Assembly (NCBI RefSeq): GCF_002127325.2 | Contig: NC_035448.2 | Coordinates: 89,222,753 to 89,286,752 of the forward strand | Direction of reading: 5' to 3' | DNA length: 64,000 nucleotides | DNA from: Helianthus annuus | Lineage: Eukaryota; Streptophyta; Magnoliopsida; Asterales; Asteraceae | Shown: piece by piece, positions 33,080 to 44,721 of the stretch | How the letters are laid out: the number at the start of each line of letters is the position of its first letter | Position numbering within the stretch: position 1 is the stretch's first letter | Position numbers and translations under genes: made by a program | The notes under the pieces: generated by a model | What the model saw: only the letters and a program-made list of their open reading frames with translations | Databases searched by the model: none | What the model was told of the DNA's origin: nothing

Positions 33080-33712
33080 TGTTGAGGGAATTAGTGTGGA
33101 TGCCGCTAGTCACGTTCGAGACTGTTCAAGTCGCGACCGGAGTCAACGACGTTCCTTCATCGGTTCGACTCGACATATGAGATACAAGTGATGAAGACAA
33201 CGATACGAAACGAGACTGACCATGATGATGTATGTCATGATTATTGAACACATGCATGTATCTTTATAAATACACACAAAATAGTGGTGCATGAATTGTA
33301 TGAATCACACGAAATATATGTAAACATGCATGCACACAAGAAATACATGAGACACACGAAATATATGTGTGAACATGGTCTAGTTCGTGTAACATATAGC
33401 AAATATTTCGTGCCTGCTTCGTCTTGTTTCATGCGTAGTATTTTAGTTTCGCGTGTAACGTGATGTATCGCCTATAAATACAGCGGGATAGGATTCATTC
33501 AAAAACTGAGAGTGTGAGAGTGATCGGAGTTTTGTATTGTTCGAATATTGCACCCAAACTATGTAGAAATCAATAGACGGAATCATTTAAGGGTGAATCT
33601 TATTGTGTATTACATTCTCTCGCTCGGTTTGTGTCGTAGCTTGGATTCCGCACTCGCTACGACATCGAAACAAGAAATCACCTTCGTTCGACGATCCGTA
33701 TCGGGACCTACA
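33080..33712 (+). repeat. Probable Copia LTR (3' end of a decayed element)
   Basis: It begins TGTTGAGGGAATTAG directly after the purine tract 33067-33077 and may end ACCTACA at 33712. Two TATA-like boxes, TTTATAAATACAC (about 33260) and CCTATAAATACAG (about 33470), are inside. I find no partner LTR and no clear TSD, so the right border is uncertain. Confidence 0.5.
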
Positions 33713-34574
33713 ATCCTTGTGTTCAAGATCCAAATCCGGACCTACTGTTAAAATTATGAGTTTGATTAATTTACTAACTCATTTTATAGAAATGAAAATC
33801 CGATTACTAATTTGTCATCTTAAAGAGTTAGATTTGTTAGTTCACTCGTGTGCATATCAAAGATTTGTATTACAACACATATGATGAAATCTACTTGACA
33901 TTTTTCTTCATACACGAGTGATTTCCATTCACACGTCACACCCCAGACCGAATGAAGCAGTTGCAGACCAAAGATCTCGAATATCACTTCACCTGTGATT
34001 GTTTCAAACAGAAATTCCTCGATGTTGTTTAGGTCCATACCGACTACCATTTTGTGCCGTCTTATTTTCAAAAGTTCTGACAAATCACTTTTATTAATTA
34101 TTTTTTGTAAACGGCAGTGAGTAAAACAAGTGTGGTGTTTCCTTAGTTCCCTTGATCCTCTTAACCTTGTGTTTTATGTCTCAGATTTACATTTTATTTT
34201 AAGTCTTTTTGCGGGTTTAAAACATGTTTAAAATGCTTATCCTAGCAAGATTGGTTTATGCCAGAAACATAATATAGACTCTATCAAGTTTGATCATCTG
34301 GACATATGATCTGTATTATGACATTATCACATATTCTAAATTTCACTGCAATACGGACAATAATATTCTTTGGTTAGCAGACCATACGATCCGCATAGTG
34401 AGGTCACCACATATTATTAGTTTTAGGACAATACGAACCGTATCAGCTTTGCTCATAGGATCATACAGTTCGTATGCATTGAAAATGTCGGGTTTCGGAT
34501 TCAGCTCATACACACCATTGTGTACAGGAGTAGGAATAGGAATACGGTCTATATTCCAGAATCAACAGTCCGTT
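33713..34574. other. Unassigned AT-rich spacer
   Basis: I see no gene. Between 34290 and 34560 several short related segments (ATACGATCCGCAT, ATACGAACCGTAT, ACAGTTCGTATG) recur, perhaps an eroded LTR regulatory region. Confidence 0.4.
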
Positions 34575-34766
34575 AATAAAGTACAAGCAAAATCAGATGA
34601 TAGATCAACAATATCTCAAAAAAGTTTACAGTAAAAGCGTCATTCATTTACAAATGATATAAGAGGTATAGTTGAATTGAAAATTTCAGAATTTTAAAGT
34701 TTAACATTGCCATGTGGAGTCAAATAGCACCGGATTCTTGTACTAGCACTGTGAAAAATCAACATT
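34575..34766. repeat. Diverged third fragment of the duplicated unit
   Basis: It aligns by eye with 31650-31810 of copy A and 47960-48110 of copy B (AGCAAAATCAGA, AGATCAACAA and GTTTAACATT in the same order) but is clearly more diverged, and joins directly to copy B at 34767. Confidence 0.6.
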
Positions 34767-35992
34767 TTATAAACGATTACTATATGAGTTCTCATGACCA
34801 AACCTATTACAAGTAAGCCAATATGGAATTCTGGTTACAATAATAAACTCGAAAGAAGATCCAATAAAAGAGAAGTAAGGAAACAAGAGCGAGAAAGAGG
34901 CGTTACAAATTAGGGAGAGTATCAAAATACCAAATGACTGGGGCATTTCACTAGATAAAGTAAAGCATGCTTCATCTCCCATTTTCCTAGTAATATCATA
35001 GTACCAAATGACTCAGGAATTTCTTGGACTTGAAGTCCCTTCAAGGAGGTGAAAAATTAAGTTTGCCAATTGTATTCGCGGTAAAAACAAACACCATCTA
35101 CACTTGTTTCTAGATTTAATAACAAGAACCAATTACACCATATTGAGATAGAAGAAAGGATTATCTTCAAGAGTGATTAGACCTTCAGGGAGCTCCTTTT
35201 CCGGGAAACTGATCTACACTTGTTTCTAGTTCCCTTTCCAACCTCTTGTCCCTTATCATCTGTAAGTATAACATGTTGTCCAACCTTGAATTTAGAACGC
35301 TTTTCAGGGACCACAACTGTATCTTCGTTCTTGAAACTGATCTCCTGCGATCTTTCCTGTGGGTCAGTTGGGATGTAGATGGAGATGGATCATAATCTCC
35401 ATCCAGAAGATTCTCCGGGGAATTTGGGTCTGGCCCTGACTCACATTCTTTTTCAGGCAAAGTGTTTTCCTCATCAGAATGTACGCCAGCAACCTTGAAT
35501 TTAGAACGCTTTTCGGGGACTACAACTGTATATTTGGTTCTTGAAACCGATCTCCTGCGATCTTTCCTGTGGGTCAGTTGGGATGTAGATGGAGACGGAT
35601 CATAATCTTCATCCAAAAGATTCTCCGGGGAATTTGGGTCTTGCCCCCACCAATCACTTAAATATCCATCAGCTGCATCACACCCTACACCAACACATAA
35701 ATCACTAACTTAAAATCAATCACTGTTGTATTTAACTATCTTCATATCTTTAGAAAATCAATCACTGTTGTATTTAACAATCAATTAAAATCCCTCCCGA
35801 AAATCAAGCCCTTTCGACTGAACCATCTATGGATTCAAACATAGAAAACCAACACTACATTCAAGCAAGAGAAATCAACCATCTACAAAAACTAAGATAT
35901 ATTCTAATGTGAAATGGTGGTGAAGATCTTAAATGGACGTTAAAGGTGATTAATCGAAACTCTGAAAGCAGCAGAGAAAAACAAGTAAAACC
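34767..35992 (-). repeat. Duplicated unit, copy B, left part
   Basis: It matches 30370-31596 of copy A. It is interrupted at 35997 by Gypsy-1 and resumes at 47894. Confidence 0.88.
35177..35680 (-). pseudogene. Unrecognised gene with duplicated module, copy B
   Basis: This is the same protein as copy A. Both modules are present, and the Tyr codon that is a stop in copy A is intact here. A one-base deletion near 35329 after the second SRT shifts the frame, so the C-terminal KFKVGQ segment is lost and replaced by an unrelated tail ending at 35185. The two copies are thus broken by independent mutations. Confidence 0.55.
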
Positions 35993-35997
35993 TATAA
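35993..35997. repeat. Left TSD (TATAA) of Gypsy-1
   Basis: TATAA precedes TGTCACACC at 35998 and recurs at 47889-47893 after the other LTR. Copy A shows the uninterrupted site CCTATAATATTAC near 31596. Confidence 0.93.
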
Positions 35998-38900
35998 TGT
36001 CACACCCCGGCCGCGTATAACATGCAACCGCGGCGGAAACGCCGGGGAGTGTTGGGACAGAATTAATTGTTTCACAACTATGGCATACAAAGTTATATTT
36101 TATTTATTAAACACGAGTGTTACATCGTTTCAAAATAGGAAATAAAGTGTTTATAACATAATTAAACTAGTCTATCTTCGTTTTATGTCTCTAAGGCACA
36201 GGTCCGCCCTAGTATCACATTCATCATCCTAAGCGACAGCTCCTGAAAACACATATGAAAGTAGGTACGTCAGCATAAAAATGCCTGTGAGATACATAGG
36301 TTTTGTGAAAATGGGATTCATGACTTGAGTTTAAAGAAAACGTTTAATAACGGTCAGTCATGAACCTTGTAAATTGTTTTGTCTTGTAAATCATTTGAAA
36401 AACGATAAAACTAGATGATATGTATAGATAAATGTAAGGTTAAACGAATAACCAAGTAAAATGAGTTGTATAAGATAAGTTGTTGGTAAAAATAATGTCT
36501 TGTGAAAAAATATGTTATTTGTGTAAAACGTAATATGTCTAAACTGAAATGATTTAGATAATGCTACGATATGTAATATTATACAAACATTTATATATAG
36601 GAAGTACCAGCGGCATATCCACCATGTTTGTATCGTATTACACACGTTTCGTTACTCAAATCATTTACCCAAACCAACCACCATGTAAATTGTTCATGTA
36701 TAAGTTAATTGTCAAGTGTTATTGTGTAAACCATATCAAAATGTCTATGTTCAATGTAAACCATCAAATGTGTATATAAATGTCAAAATGTTTATGTTTA
36801 ATGTAGATCATGTAATGTGTACCCAAAATATATCATGTATGGTAAGTGAAATATATCAACTAAACCATATGTAAAATGCACAAAAACAAGGTATTGAAGT
36901 AAAACATGGTTTAAATCAAAGCTATGTTTTGTGGAACAAATGCATGCTATATTGATACAAACATTTATGCGGTATTGTGAAAATGCGTACATCCAAGCCT
37001 TGAGACTGTGGCGATAAACCCTTAAACAAATTAAAGGTTTATCTAAGTTATGTGTATCGAATTCGGTCATTCCTTTCATCCAAACCAACCTAGGATGTCC
37101 GGAACGGGAGTTGTCAATTCTTATGGTACCACTACCTACTAACGGGCGGCATGATCGGTGTTAATGAATGTACATTGTATAATTTAAACAGACCAAATGT
37201 CATACCAAAATGTAGGCATATGATGATTAATTGTACTAAGTTCGCACACAATGGGCATACATAGCAGAAAATGTAGTGTAAAATGATGTACTAAGTACGC
37301 ACACAATGGGCATACATAGCATAAAAGTCATGTAAATCAATGTGCTAGCATGCTCAGTCAACATACATAGCAAAAAAGGGTTACGTAAAACAATGTGCTT
37401 AATATGCTAAGTAAACATATGTAGCAGAATAATCTATTGTAAATCATGTACTAATCAGTGTACTAAAGAACATAGCAAGTATATGATGTGAAAACAGGAA
37501 AGCATGAAAGTAACAAGTAGGCACATGTGTTTCACCCAAAACAGTTTGGAAAACAATAAAAGAGGGGTTCAATGTACTCACCTGAGATTGCTTTGTAGTT
37601 CTTGTATAATAATCACACAATGCTAGAGATCACGGAATATCAAACGACACCTAATAGGTAGCTATATTAATATACCGGACCAAAATCGGAAGGATCGGAT
37701 AGTATGCGGGTTCGTAAACCAAACGAGTATGGAGACTCGTGTAATATGGTTTAACAAAGCCTACATACTAAAATGAAACCTAACCTAAGCGCTTACGACC
37801 CATTACGACCCGTTTAGGTAGCTTATGCTACCTTAACGCGTCGTTCGCGTAAAACGCGTTTGGAACGCCTAACATCGTGACCATAAGGTATAACCTCGGA
37901 AGGTTACAGCTATGGTCACCTAATCTGTTTGGTCGGATCCTAATGATCGACCAAATGGGTCGGGTTCGAAAGTGTAAGCGATTGTTTAGATCGCTTACCT
38001 TACGACCCTATATAAGCACTAAACTAAAAGTGACGAGCTAAGCATGTTAGAACATGCTTAACTAAGTTTAGAAAACAGGTTTGGTATCAAAACAAACGGT
38101 TTTGACACCCAAGAGTAGTTTGGTTACAAAATACGCAAGAATGCGCATTTTGGCTGAAACTACGACTCGTCACTGAGCCTAGATAACGTGGTAATCAGTA
38201 GGTATAGTCGCTACGGACTATAACCATCGTGATCACGCTCACGTTATGAAGTTCCAACGAACTTCGTGTTGACCATAGGCTGGTCAACGCAGAAAGTCAA
38301 AGAAAACTTTGACTTTCGGACTTGAAAAGCGAATAAAAGAACGAAAGAACACTTACGAAGGGTCCCCGAAAGCTAATCTCGATCCAGGAGCTCAGGTATG
38401 AAGCAAAGGCCTCAACTTAGAGCTTTAGATCAGATTTTGTGGGTTTTTAACCAAAAGGGGGGGGGGGTATTTATAGGAAAAGCAAGACCGTTAGGATCGT
38501 TTCTTGAATAACGTGCCACGATCTAAGCCGTATACTTGTCGCAAAGTTGTGGTAGCTTATTTTGCCCCCACCATAGGAATTTGACACGTGTCGTTGCCCT
38601 TTGGTTGATCGAAAGGCCATTGCAAGTGGATCAGAAAACATTGAATCTGGTCTGTTTGTCTGATGCGGCCCGCGTTAGGATGCACACAAAACTCAGGCGG
38701 GCCGCTTGGCCTTGTCTGATCAGCACAAACTTTCAGAATTTACAGTTTAGGTCCCTGTTGCATATTTAAGCCATTTTCAACACTTCTAAGGCCCATAAAG
38801 CCAACTTTAAGGCCCTAAAATGATGCCTAAACATTGTGGACATGAAACATGCTCAAAAATATTCCGGATGTCAGTTCGTTTGGTCGTACGAACGCGATGT

Positions 38901-39553
38901 TCGCTTAATTACGACGGAATGCGCATAAGTGCGAAAAACGATCCAAATGTCGCGACGAATGCGTTTTTCTCATGCCAAACACTAAGGAATAATATAAAGG
39001 TGCTTACATAAGTTTTTGGATGTCCGGATGTATTCAGAACGTAAGTTATGCGTGAAAGTGCAAACTTGTGCACTTTTTGACACTTTTAGCCCCTGAATGA
39101 TCCAAAAGTTTGTTTTAGCATACCAAACCCCTCAAAGCCTATTTCTAAGCTATGTAAAGGATATTTATGGTATGTTTAACTTATGGACATGTTCCGGAAT
39201 GTTTGTTACAGTTCAAATTGGCATACTTTCGCAGTTTGTCAAGTTTAGTCCCTGTAAGCGAATTAACTTGTTTTTGCCATACCAAGGCCTTCAAAACTTA
39301 TTTCTAAGTTATGTATTGGTTATTTAAGGTATGTTGAGTATATGTTGATGTTCCAGAGTATTTGTCGCATTAAACTGAGTACGTTTATGCACCAGTTTGC
39401 GTATAATTCTCCAGAAAGCGATGTAGAGTTTGAAATTGAACAAAAGTCAAAACATGAAAAATGTAAAACACAACCAAACAAATATTGGGATCAAATAACA
39501 TTGTTTTATTGATAATTAAACTGTTCATAATGATTTCGAGCACAAATGTTACA
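35998..39553 (-). repeat. Gypsy-1 3' LTR
   Basis: It is 3556 bp and on the element strand begins TGTAACATTTGTG and ends GGGTGTGACA. A TATA-like CCTATAAATACCCCC is at about 38465-38480. Near 37230-37320 a ~60-bp unit with CGCACACAATGGGCATACATAGC is repeated. Short inverted segments (GGTAGCTTATGCTACC, 37819-37834) occur. No host gene is present. Confidence 0.9.
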
Positions 39554-39568
39554 GTCTCCCCTACTTGT
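39554..39568 (-). promoter_or_regulatory. Gypsy-1 polypurine tract
   Basis: The reverse complement reads AAGTAGGGGAGAC directly next to the 3' LTR start TGTAACA. Confidence 0.85.
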
Positions 39569-39631
39569 GGAAATTTCGTCCCGAAATTTATTTAGAGGAA
39601 ACTCGTGGAAAAAGATGCGGATATTTTGCCT

Positions 39632-42600
39632 TCATTTGATCTTCGCGTTCCCAAGTAAACTCGGGTCCACGTTTAGATTCCCAGTGAACCTTGACCAAAG
39701 GAATGCGCTTGCGTTTAAGCCCTTGACTTCACGTTCCATGATTTCCACCGGTTTCTCAACAAATTTCAGTGTTTTGTCAACACGAATTTCGTCAAGCGGT
39801 ATGTGGAGGTTCTCATCAGCTAAACACCTCTTGAGATTGGACACGTGAAAGGTTGGATGAACATTTCCAAGTTCAGGAGGTAACTCAAGTCTGTAGGCTA
39901 CCTTACCGATTCTTTCGACGATCTTGAATGGTCCAACGTATCTAGGTGCAAGTTTTCCTTTCTTTCCGAATCTGATCACACCTTTCCCAGGTGAGACCTT
40001 AAGTAATACACGATCACCGACTTGAAAATCTAAGGGCTTGCGTTTTAGGTCCGCGTAACTCTTTTCATGGCTTCTAGCTGTTTGAAGGCTATTATGAACT
40101 TTCTGAACCTTATCTGTTGTCTCTAAAATGAGGGCAGGTCCAGTAAGTTGAGCCTCGCCGATCTCATTCCAGCAGACTGGTGAACGACATTTTCGACCAT
40201 AGAGAGCCTCGAAAGGAGCCATGTTGATGCTGGAGTGATAACTGTTGTTGTAGGAGAATTCAATCAACGGAAGATGTGAATCCCAACTACCCCCAAAATC
40301 GATCACACAAGCTCTAAGCATATCCTCCAGTGTCTGGATTGTTCTTTCAGATTGACCATCCATTTACGGATGATAAGCTGTGCTCAGATTAAGTTGGGAC
40401 CCCATAGCAGATTGCATGGTTCTCCAGAAATGAGAAGTGAAACGAGCATCTCTGTCAGAAATGATGTTCAAAGGAACACCATGTCGAGCTACAATTTCAT
40501 CCACGTAGATTTGAGCAAGTTTGTCAGCCGAAAAATCCTCACGGATTGGCAAGAAATGCGCTGATTTAGTAAGACGATCAACAACTACCCAGATGGCATC
40601 GTGACCTTTCTTTGTGCGTGGGAGTTTGGTAATGAGATCCATAGTAATGTTTTCCCATTTCCAAACTGGGATCTCTGGTTGCTCCAATAAACCGGAAGGA
40701 CGCTGATGTTCAACCTTAACCTTAAAACAAGTAAGGCATTTTGATATATATAAGGCAATGTCTTTCTTCATACCAGTCCACCAATACTGAATACGAAGAT
40801 CCTTATACATCTTATCTGAGCCAGGATGAATAGAATAACGAGACTTATGGGCTTCATCCATAAGCAGGGTACGAAGATTATCTTGGCTTGGGACCCACAA
40901 GCGGTCCATGAAGTAATACGATCCATTGTCCTTCAGTTCAAGAGCAGGTGTTATGTGATAAGGAAATTCCTTATCCATCAAACCTTGTGAAACACAAGCT
41001 TGTTGAGCCTGAGAAATACGGGCTTGGATATCGGATTGAGCTTGAATAACAGATTGGACACGAACACAATGAAGCTTAGTACGTTCCTTGCGACTCAAAG
41101 CATCGGCTACGACATTCGCCTTACCAGGATGTTAGCGAATTTCGCAGTCATAGTCGTTTAGAAGTTCAACCCAACGTCGTTGCCTCATGTTGAGTTCCTT
41201 CTGGTTGAAGATATGTTGAAGACTTTTGTGGTCTGTAAAAACCACACATTTTGTACCGTACAAATAGTGTCTCCAAATCTTAAGAGCGAAGACAACTACA
41301 CCCAACTCAAGATCATGAGTGGTGTAGTTCTTCTCATGTATCTTCAACTGTCTCGATGCGTATGCTATGACTTTGTTCCTTTGCATCAGGAAGCAGGCAA
41401 GACCTAATTTAGATGCATCGCAATAAACGACGAAATCATCATTGCCCTCAGGCAAAGTTAGGACAGGCGCGTCGCAAAGTTTTTGTTTCAAAGTCAGAAA
41501 CACTTCCTCTTGCTTGAATCCACAATCAAAGGGCTTGTTCTTCTGAGTTAGAGCAGTTAGAGGAACTGCAATCTTTGAGAAGTTCTCAATGAAGCGGCGA
41601 TAATAACCCGCTAGACCAAGAAAAGAACGAACTTCAGTATGAGTAGTAGGTGTATCCCAATCCTTAATCGCACTGATCTTGGAGGGATCTACATTAATAC
41701 CTTGTTCGTTGACAATATGTCCTAAGAATTGAACTTCTTTAAGCCAGAATTCACACTTGGAGAATTTGGCGAAAAGTTGCTCTTTCTTTAGGAGTTCCAA
41801 AGTAAGACGAAGATGTTGCTCATGATCAGCTCGCGTCTTAGAATATATTAAAATGTCATCAATAAAAACGATGATGAACTTATCCAAATAAGGCTTGCAG
41901 ACTCTATTCATCAAGTCCATGAAAACAGCAGGAGCATTAGTCAAACCTAATGGCATGACTGTGAACTCATAATGTCCATAACGAGTACGGAACGTTGTCT
42001 TGGGAATATCTTCTTCATGCATACGGAGTTGATGATATCCAGATCGCAGATCAATCTTTGAAAAATAAGAAGCGCCTTGCAATTGATCAAAGAGATCATC
42101 AATGCGAGGTAGGGGATATCGATTCTTGATGGTAAGCTTGTTAAGCTCACGATAATCGATACACATCCTAAAATATCCATCCTTCTTCTTTACAAAGAGA
42201 ACGGGAGCACCCCAAGGTGAAAAGCTAGGACGGATAAAACCTTTGTCAGAGAGTTCCTGTAGCTGCTTAGACAACTCTTGCATCTCAAACGGTGCAAGAC
42301 GATATGGAGCTCTGGCAATGGGATTTGCACCAGGTACGAGATCAATACGGAATTCGACTTGGCGTGCTGGGGGTAGACTAGGTAACTCTTCAGGGAAAAC
42401 CTCTGAATAATCCCGAACGACAGGAATATATTGAATAGACTTACCTTTGCCCTTATCTGCTACAACATGTGCCAAAAAGGCCACATAGTTCTTCCGCAGA
42501 TACTTCTGAGCTTTAAAACAAGACATGAGTTTGAGACCACCAGCAGGTTTCTCACCACGAACCTGTAGGATCTCACCTGACGAAAGCGGCATGTGAATGA

Positions 42601-44113
42601 TCTTCTCAAAACAGACTATCTCTGCGTGATGCTTGGCTAACCAATCCATACCCACAATAACGTCGAAGCTTCCAAGTTGCATAGGCGTGAGGTCAATAGG
42701 AAAAAGATGGTTGTTAAGGTTCAACTGGCAGTTGCGGAGAACAGAATCAAGAACAATAGGTTCACCGCTCGCCACTTCTATTGTCAATGGTTTACCTAGT
42801 TTCGTTCTAGACACTCGAAGAAATGGTTCAAAAGATAACGAAACAAAACTCTTATCGGCACCCGAATCAAAAAGAACAGATGCTGGCTGATTATTAATAA
42901 AGAACGTACCGTTCACCACATTATCATCTGCTTGTGCCTCTTGTGCGTTCATGTTGAAGACTCGACCTCGAGCCTGGGCCTGATTCTGGTTTGCATTCTG
43001 GTTGGCTAGCATCGGGCACCGGTTTCTGTAATGGGTCAAATCCCCATAGTTATAACAAGCACCTGGTGGGTAGTGTGGTCGTGCAGCTTGACCCTGTTGC
43101 TGAGTAGGAGGCTGAGCTTGGTTCTGGTTAGCAGGAATGCGGCAGGTGGCAGCAAGATGACCATTTCTTCCACAGTTGGTGCATTGACGACACTGAACCT
43201 GTGGTGGGTGATGGCTGTTACACCTGTTGCACAAAGGTGCATTGCCAAGATAAGGCTTCTTGGCTGGAGGCTGTGCGGGTTGGTCGGGAGCTGCCTGGTT
43301 GGCTTGGGCAGTGACAACATAGTTTTGGGAAGCCTTACGCTTCCTTGCTCTTTTCGATGAACCAGAATCCTTTCCATTTTTGTTTTGACCTTTCTTGCTA
43401 TCTTCCTTGTCAGACGACTGTTTCTTGCCCTTGTCACCCTTCCTGTGTAATTTATTCTTCCGAATCTGCGACTCAGTCAATGTCGCTGATAACTCGATCG
43501 CCTGACGGAGTGTGGTAGGGTTACTACCAGTAATGATGTCTTGTACCGAGTCAGGCAGGTCGTCGATGTACCTTTCGATAGCCTTGTCGAGTGGGGCAAC
43601 CATAGTCGGGCAAAGCAGACTCAACTCCTCAAACCTATCAGTATATGCCCTGTGCTCGCCACTATCTTGTTTCAAATCATCAAACTCCTTCTCCAATGCT
43701 CGTTGTTCATGACGAGGACAAAACTCCCTCATTATAAGAGCTCTAAGTTCAGCCCATGTCTGTGCTAGAGCAACTTCTGCACCACGGTCTCTCATTACCC
43801 CATTCCACCATGTAAGAGCCCTCTTTTGAAACACGCTCGAAGAAAACTCGACCTTGCGATTATCCGGACACTGAACGTGGCGAAAAGTATTCTCAATGCT
43901 CTCGAACCATTGAAGAAGCCTAGTTGCTCCCTCAGAACCACTAAACTTGAGTGGTTTAGCCGAGTTAAAATTCTTGAAATTGCATGGAGCATTGTTGTTG
44001 TTGTTGGCTTGGTTCCATTGAGCAAAGAGATTTGGGAATTGGGCAGCCATCTGCTGTGCAATAATTTCTGCCAGCTCGGCAGTAGCTATCTGGTTTTCGC
44101 GTCGAGGAGGCAT
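39632..44113 (-). pseudogene. Gypsy-1 gag-pol polyprotein
   Basis: The start is ATG 44113 (MPPRRENQ). Gag (residues about 50-220) has [10 protein letters not shown] and [15 protein letters not shown]. Two zinc knuckles follow: [14 protein letters not shown] (about 309-324), and one in which the second Cys is Tyr ([14 protein letters not shown]). Protease is DSGADKS at about 417-423, RT active site FIDD at 750-753, then RNase H ([19 protein letters not shown]). After TAA 41132-41134 the frame continues with the integrase ([39 protein letters not shown]). A second TAA at 40364-40366 falls in the [10 protein letters not shown] region, and the last part ends in a frameshifted tail. Confidence 0.93.
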
Positions 44114-44701
44114 TCTAAAAGAGGAAAAACATGAGAGGAAACGAGTGAGATGATTGGGTGAAGAGGATGAAATGAAACAAAATCAACAAAAGCAAAGATG
44201 GTGGTTACGCATCGCAAAGCAAACAAGCGACACGAAATGTCTAGTCAAAGTAAATGGGTCAAAAATAATGTATCGCGAAGACATTTTCGCCTTTAACTGA
44301 ACACTCACCCCAAGAGTTCCCAGGTAAGTGTGACTGGTCCGATTATGTGGATTTGTACGAACACTCTAGCCTTAGACAGAAAACTCAGGGTACAGGCATT
44401 CACTCTTCCAGTTCGCACGTGTTCACACTATTAAAACCCGAAAACCTTGACGAGACTTTTGAAAATCCAAAGGGGTTCAAAACCTTATAACAGAGGGTTC
44501 AAAACCTAGTAATCAATCATCCTCGAACAGGCGATTAATTTTCAAAGCGGATTAGGAATTGAAGTTCCCGTTGTGGTTATCACCTAAGGATAGGTGAAGT
44601 GCATGTTTTAAAATCTAAACACAAGATAACTTGTGTTAGGGTCCTAGAAAGTTATAGTCTAGGTCAAAGTATTACTAATAACCTAATTCCCTATAACCAT
44701 T
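44114..44701 (-). other. Gypsy-1 leader between primer site and gag
   Basis: Non-coding. I see no ORF or strong repeat array, unlike the leader of Gypsy-2. Confidence 0.75.
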
Positions 44702-44714
44702 GGCTCTGATACCA
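44702..44714 (-). promoter_or_regulatory. Gypsy-1 primer binding site (initiator tRNA-Met)
   Basis: The reverse complement reads TGGTATCAGAGCC, a few bases inside the 5' LTR. Confidence 0.93.
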
Positions 44715-44721
44715 ACTCTTC

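Noticed and set aside
32699..33718. CAATCCTT at 32699-32706 and 33711-33718 as a TSD of a Copia remnant
   Set aside because: The sequence after the left copy does not start like an LTR and no element termini fit; probably chance.
36391..37088. Frames of 84 and 96 codons, repeated at 45134-45810
   Set aside because: These are in the two Gypsy-1 LTRs. They are AT-rich, differ by length-changing indels between copies and lack a domain.
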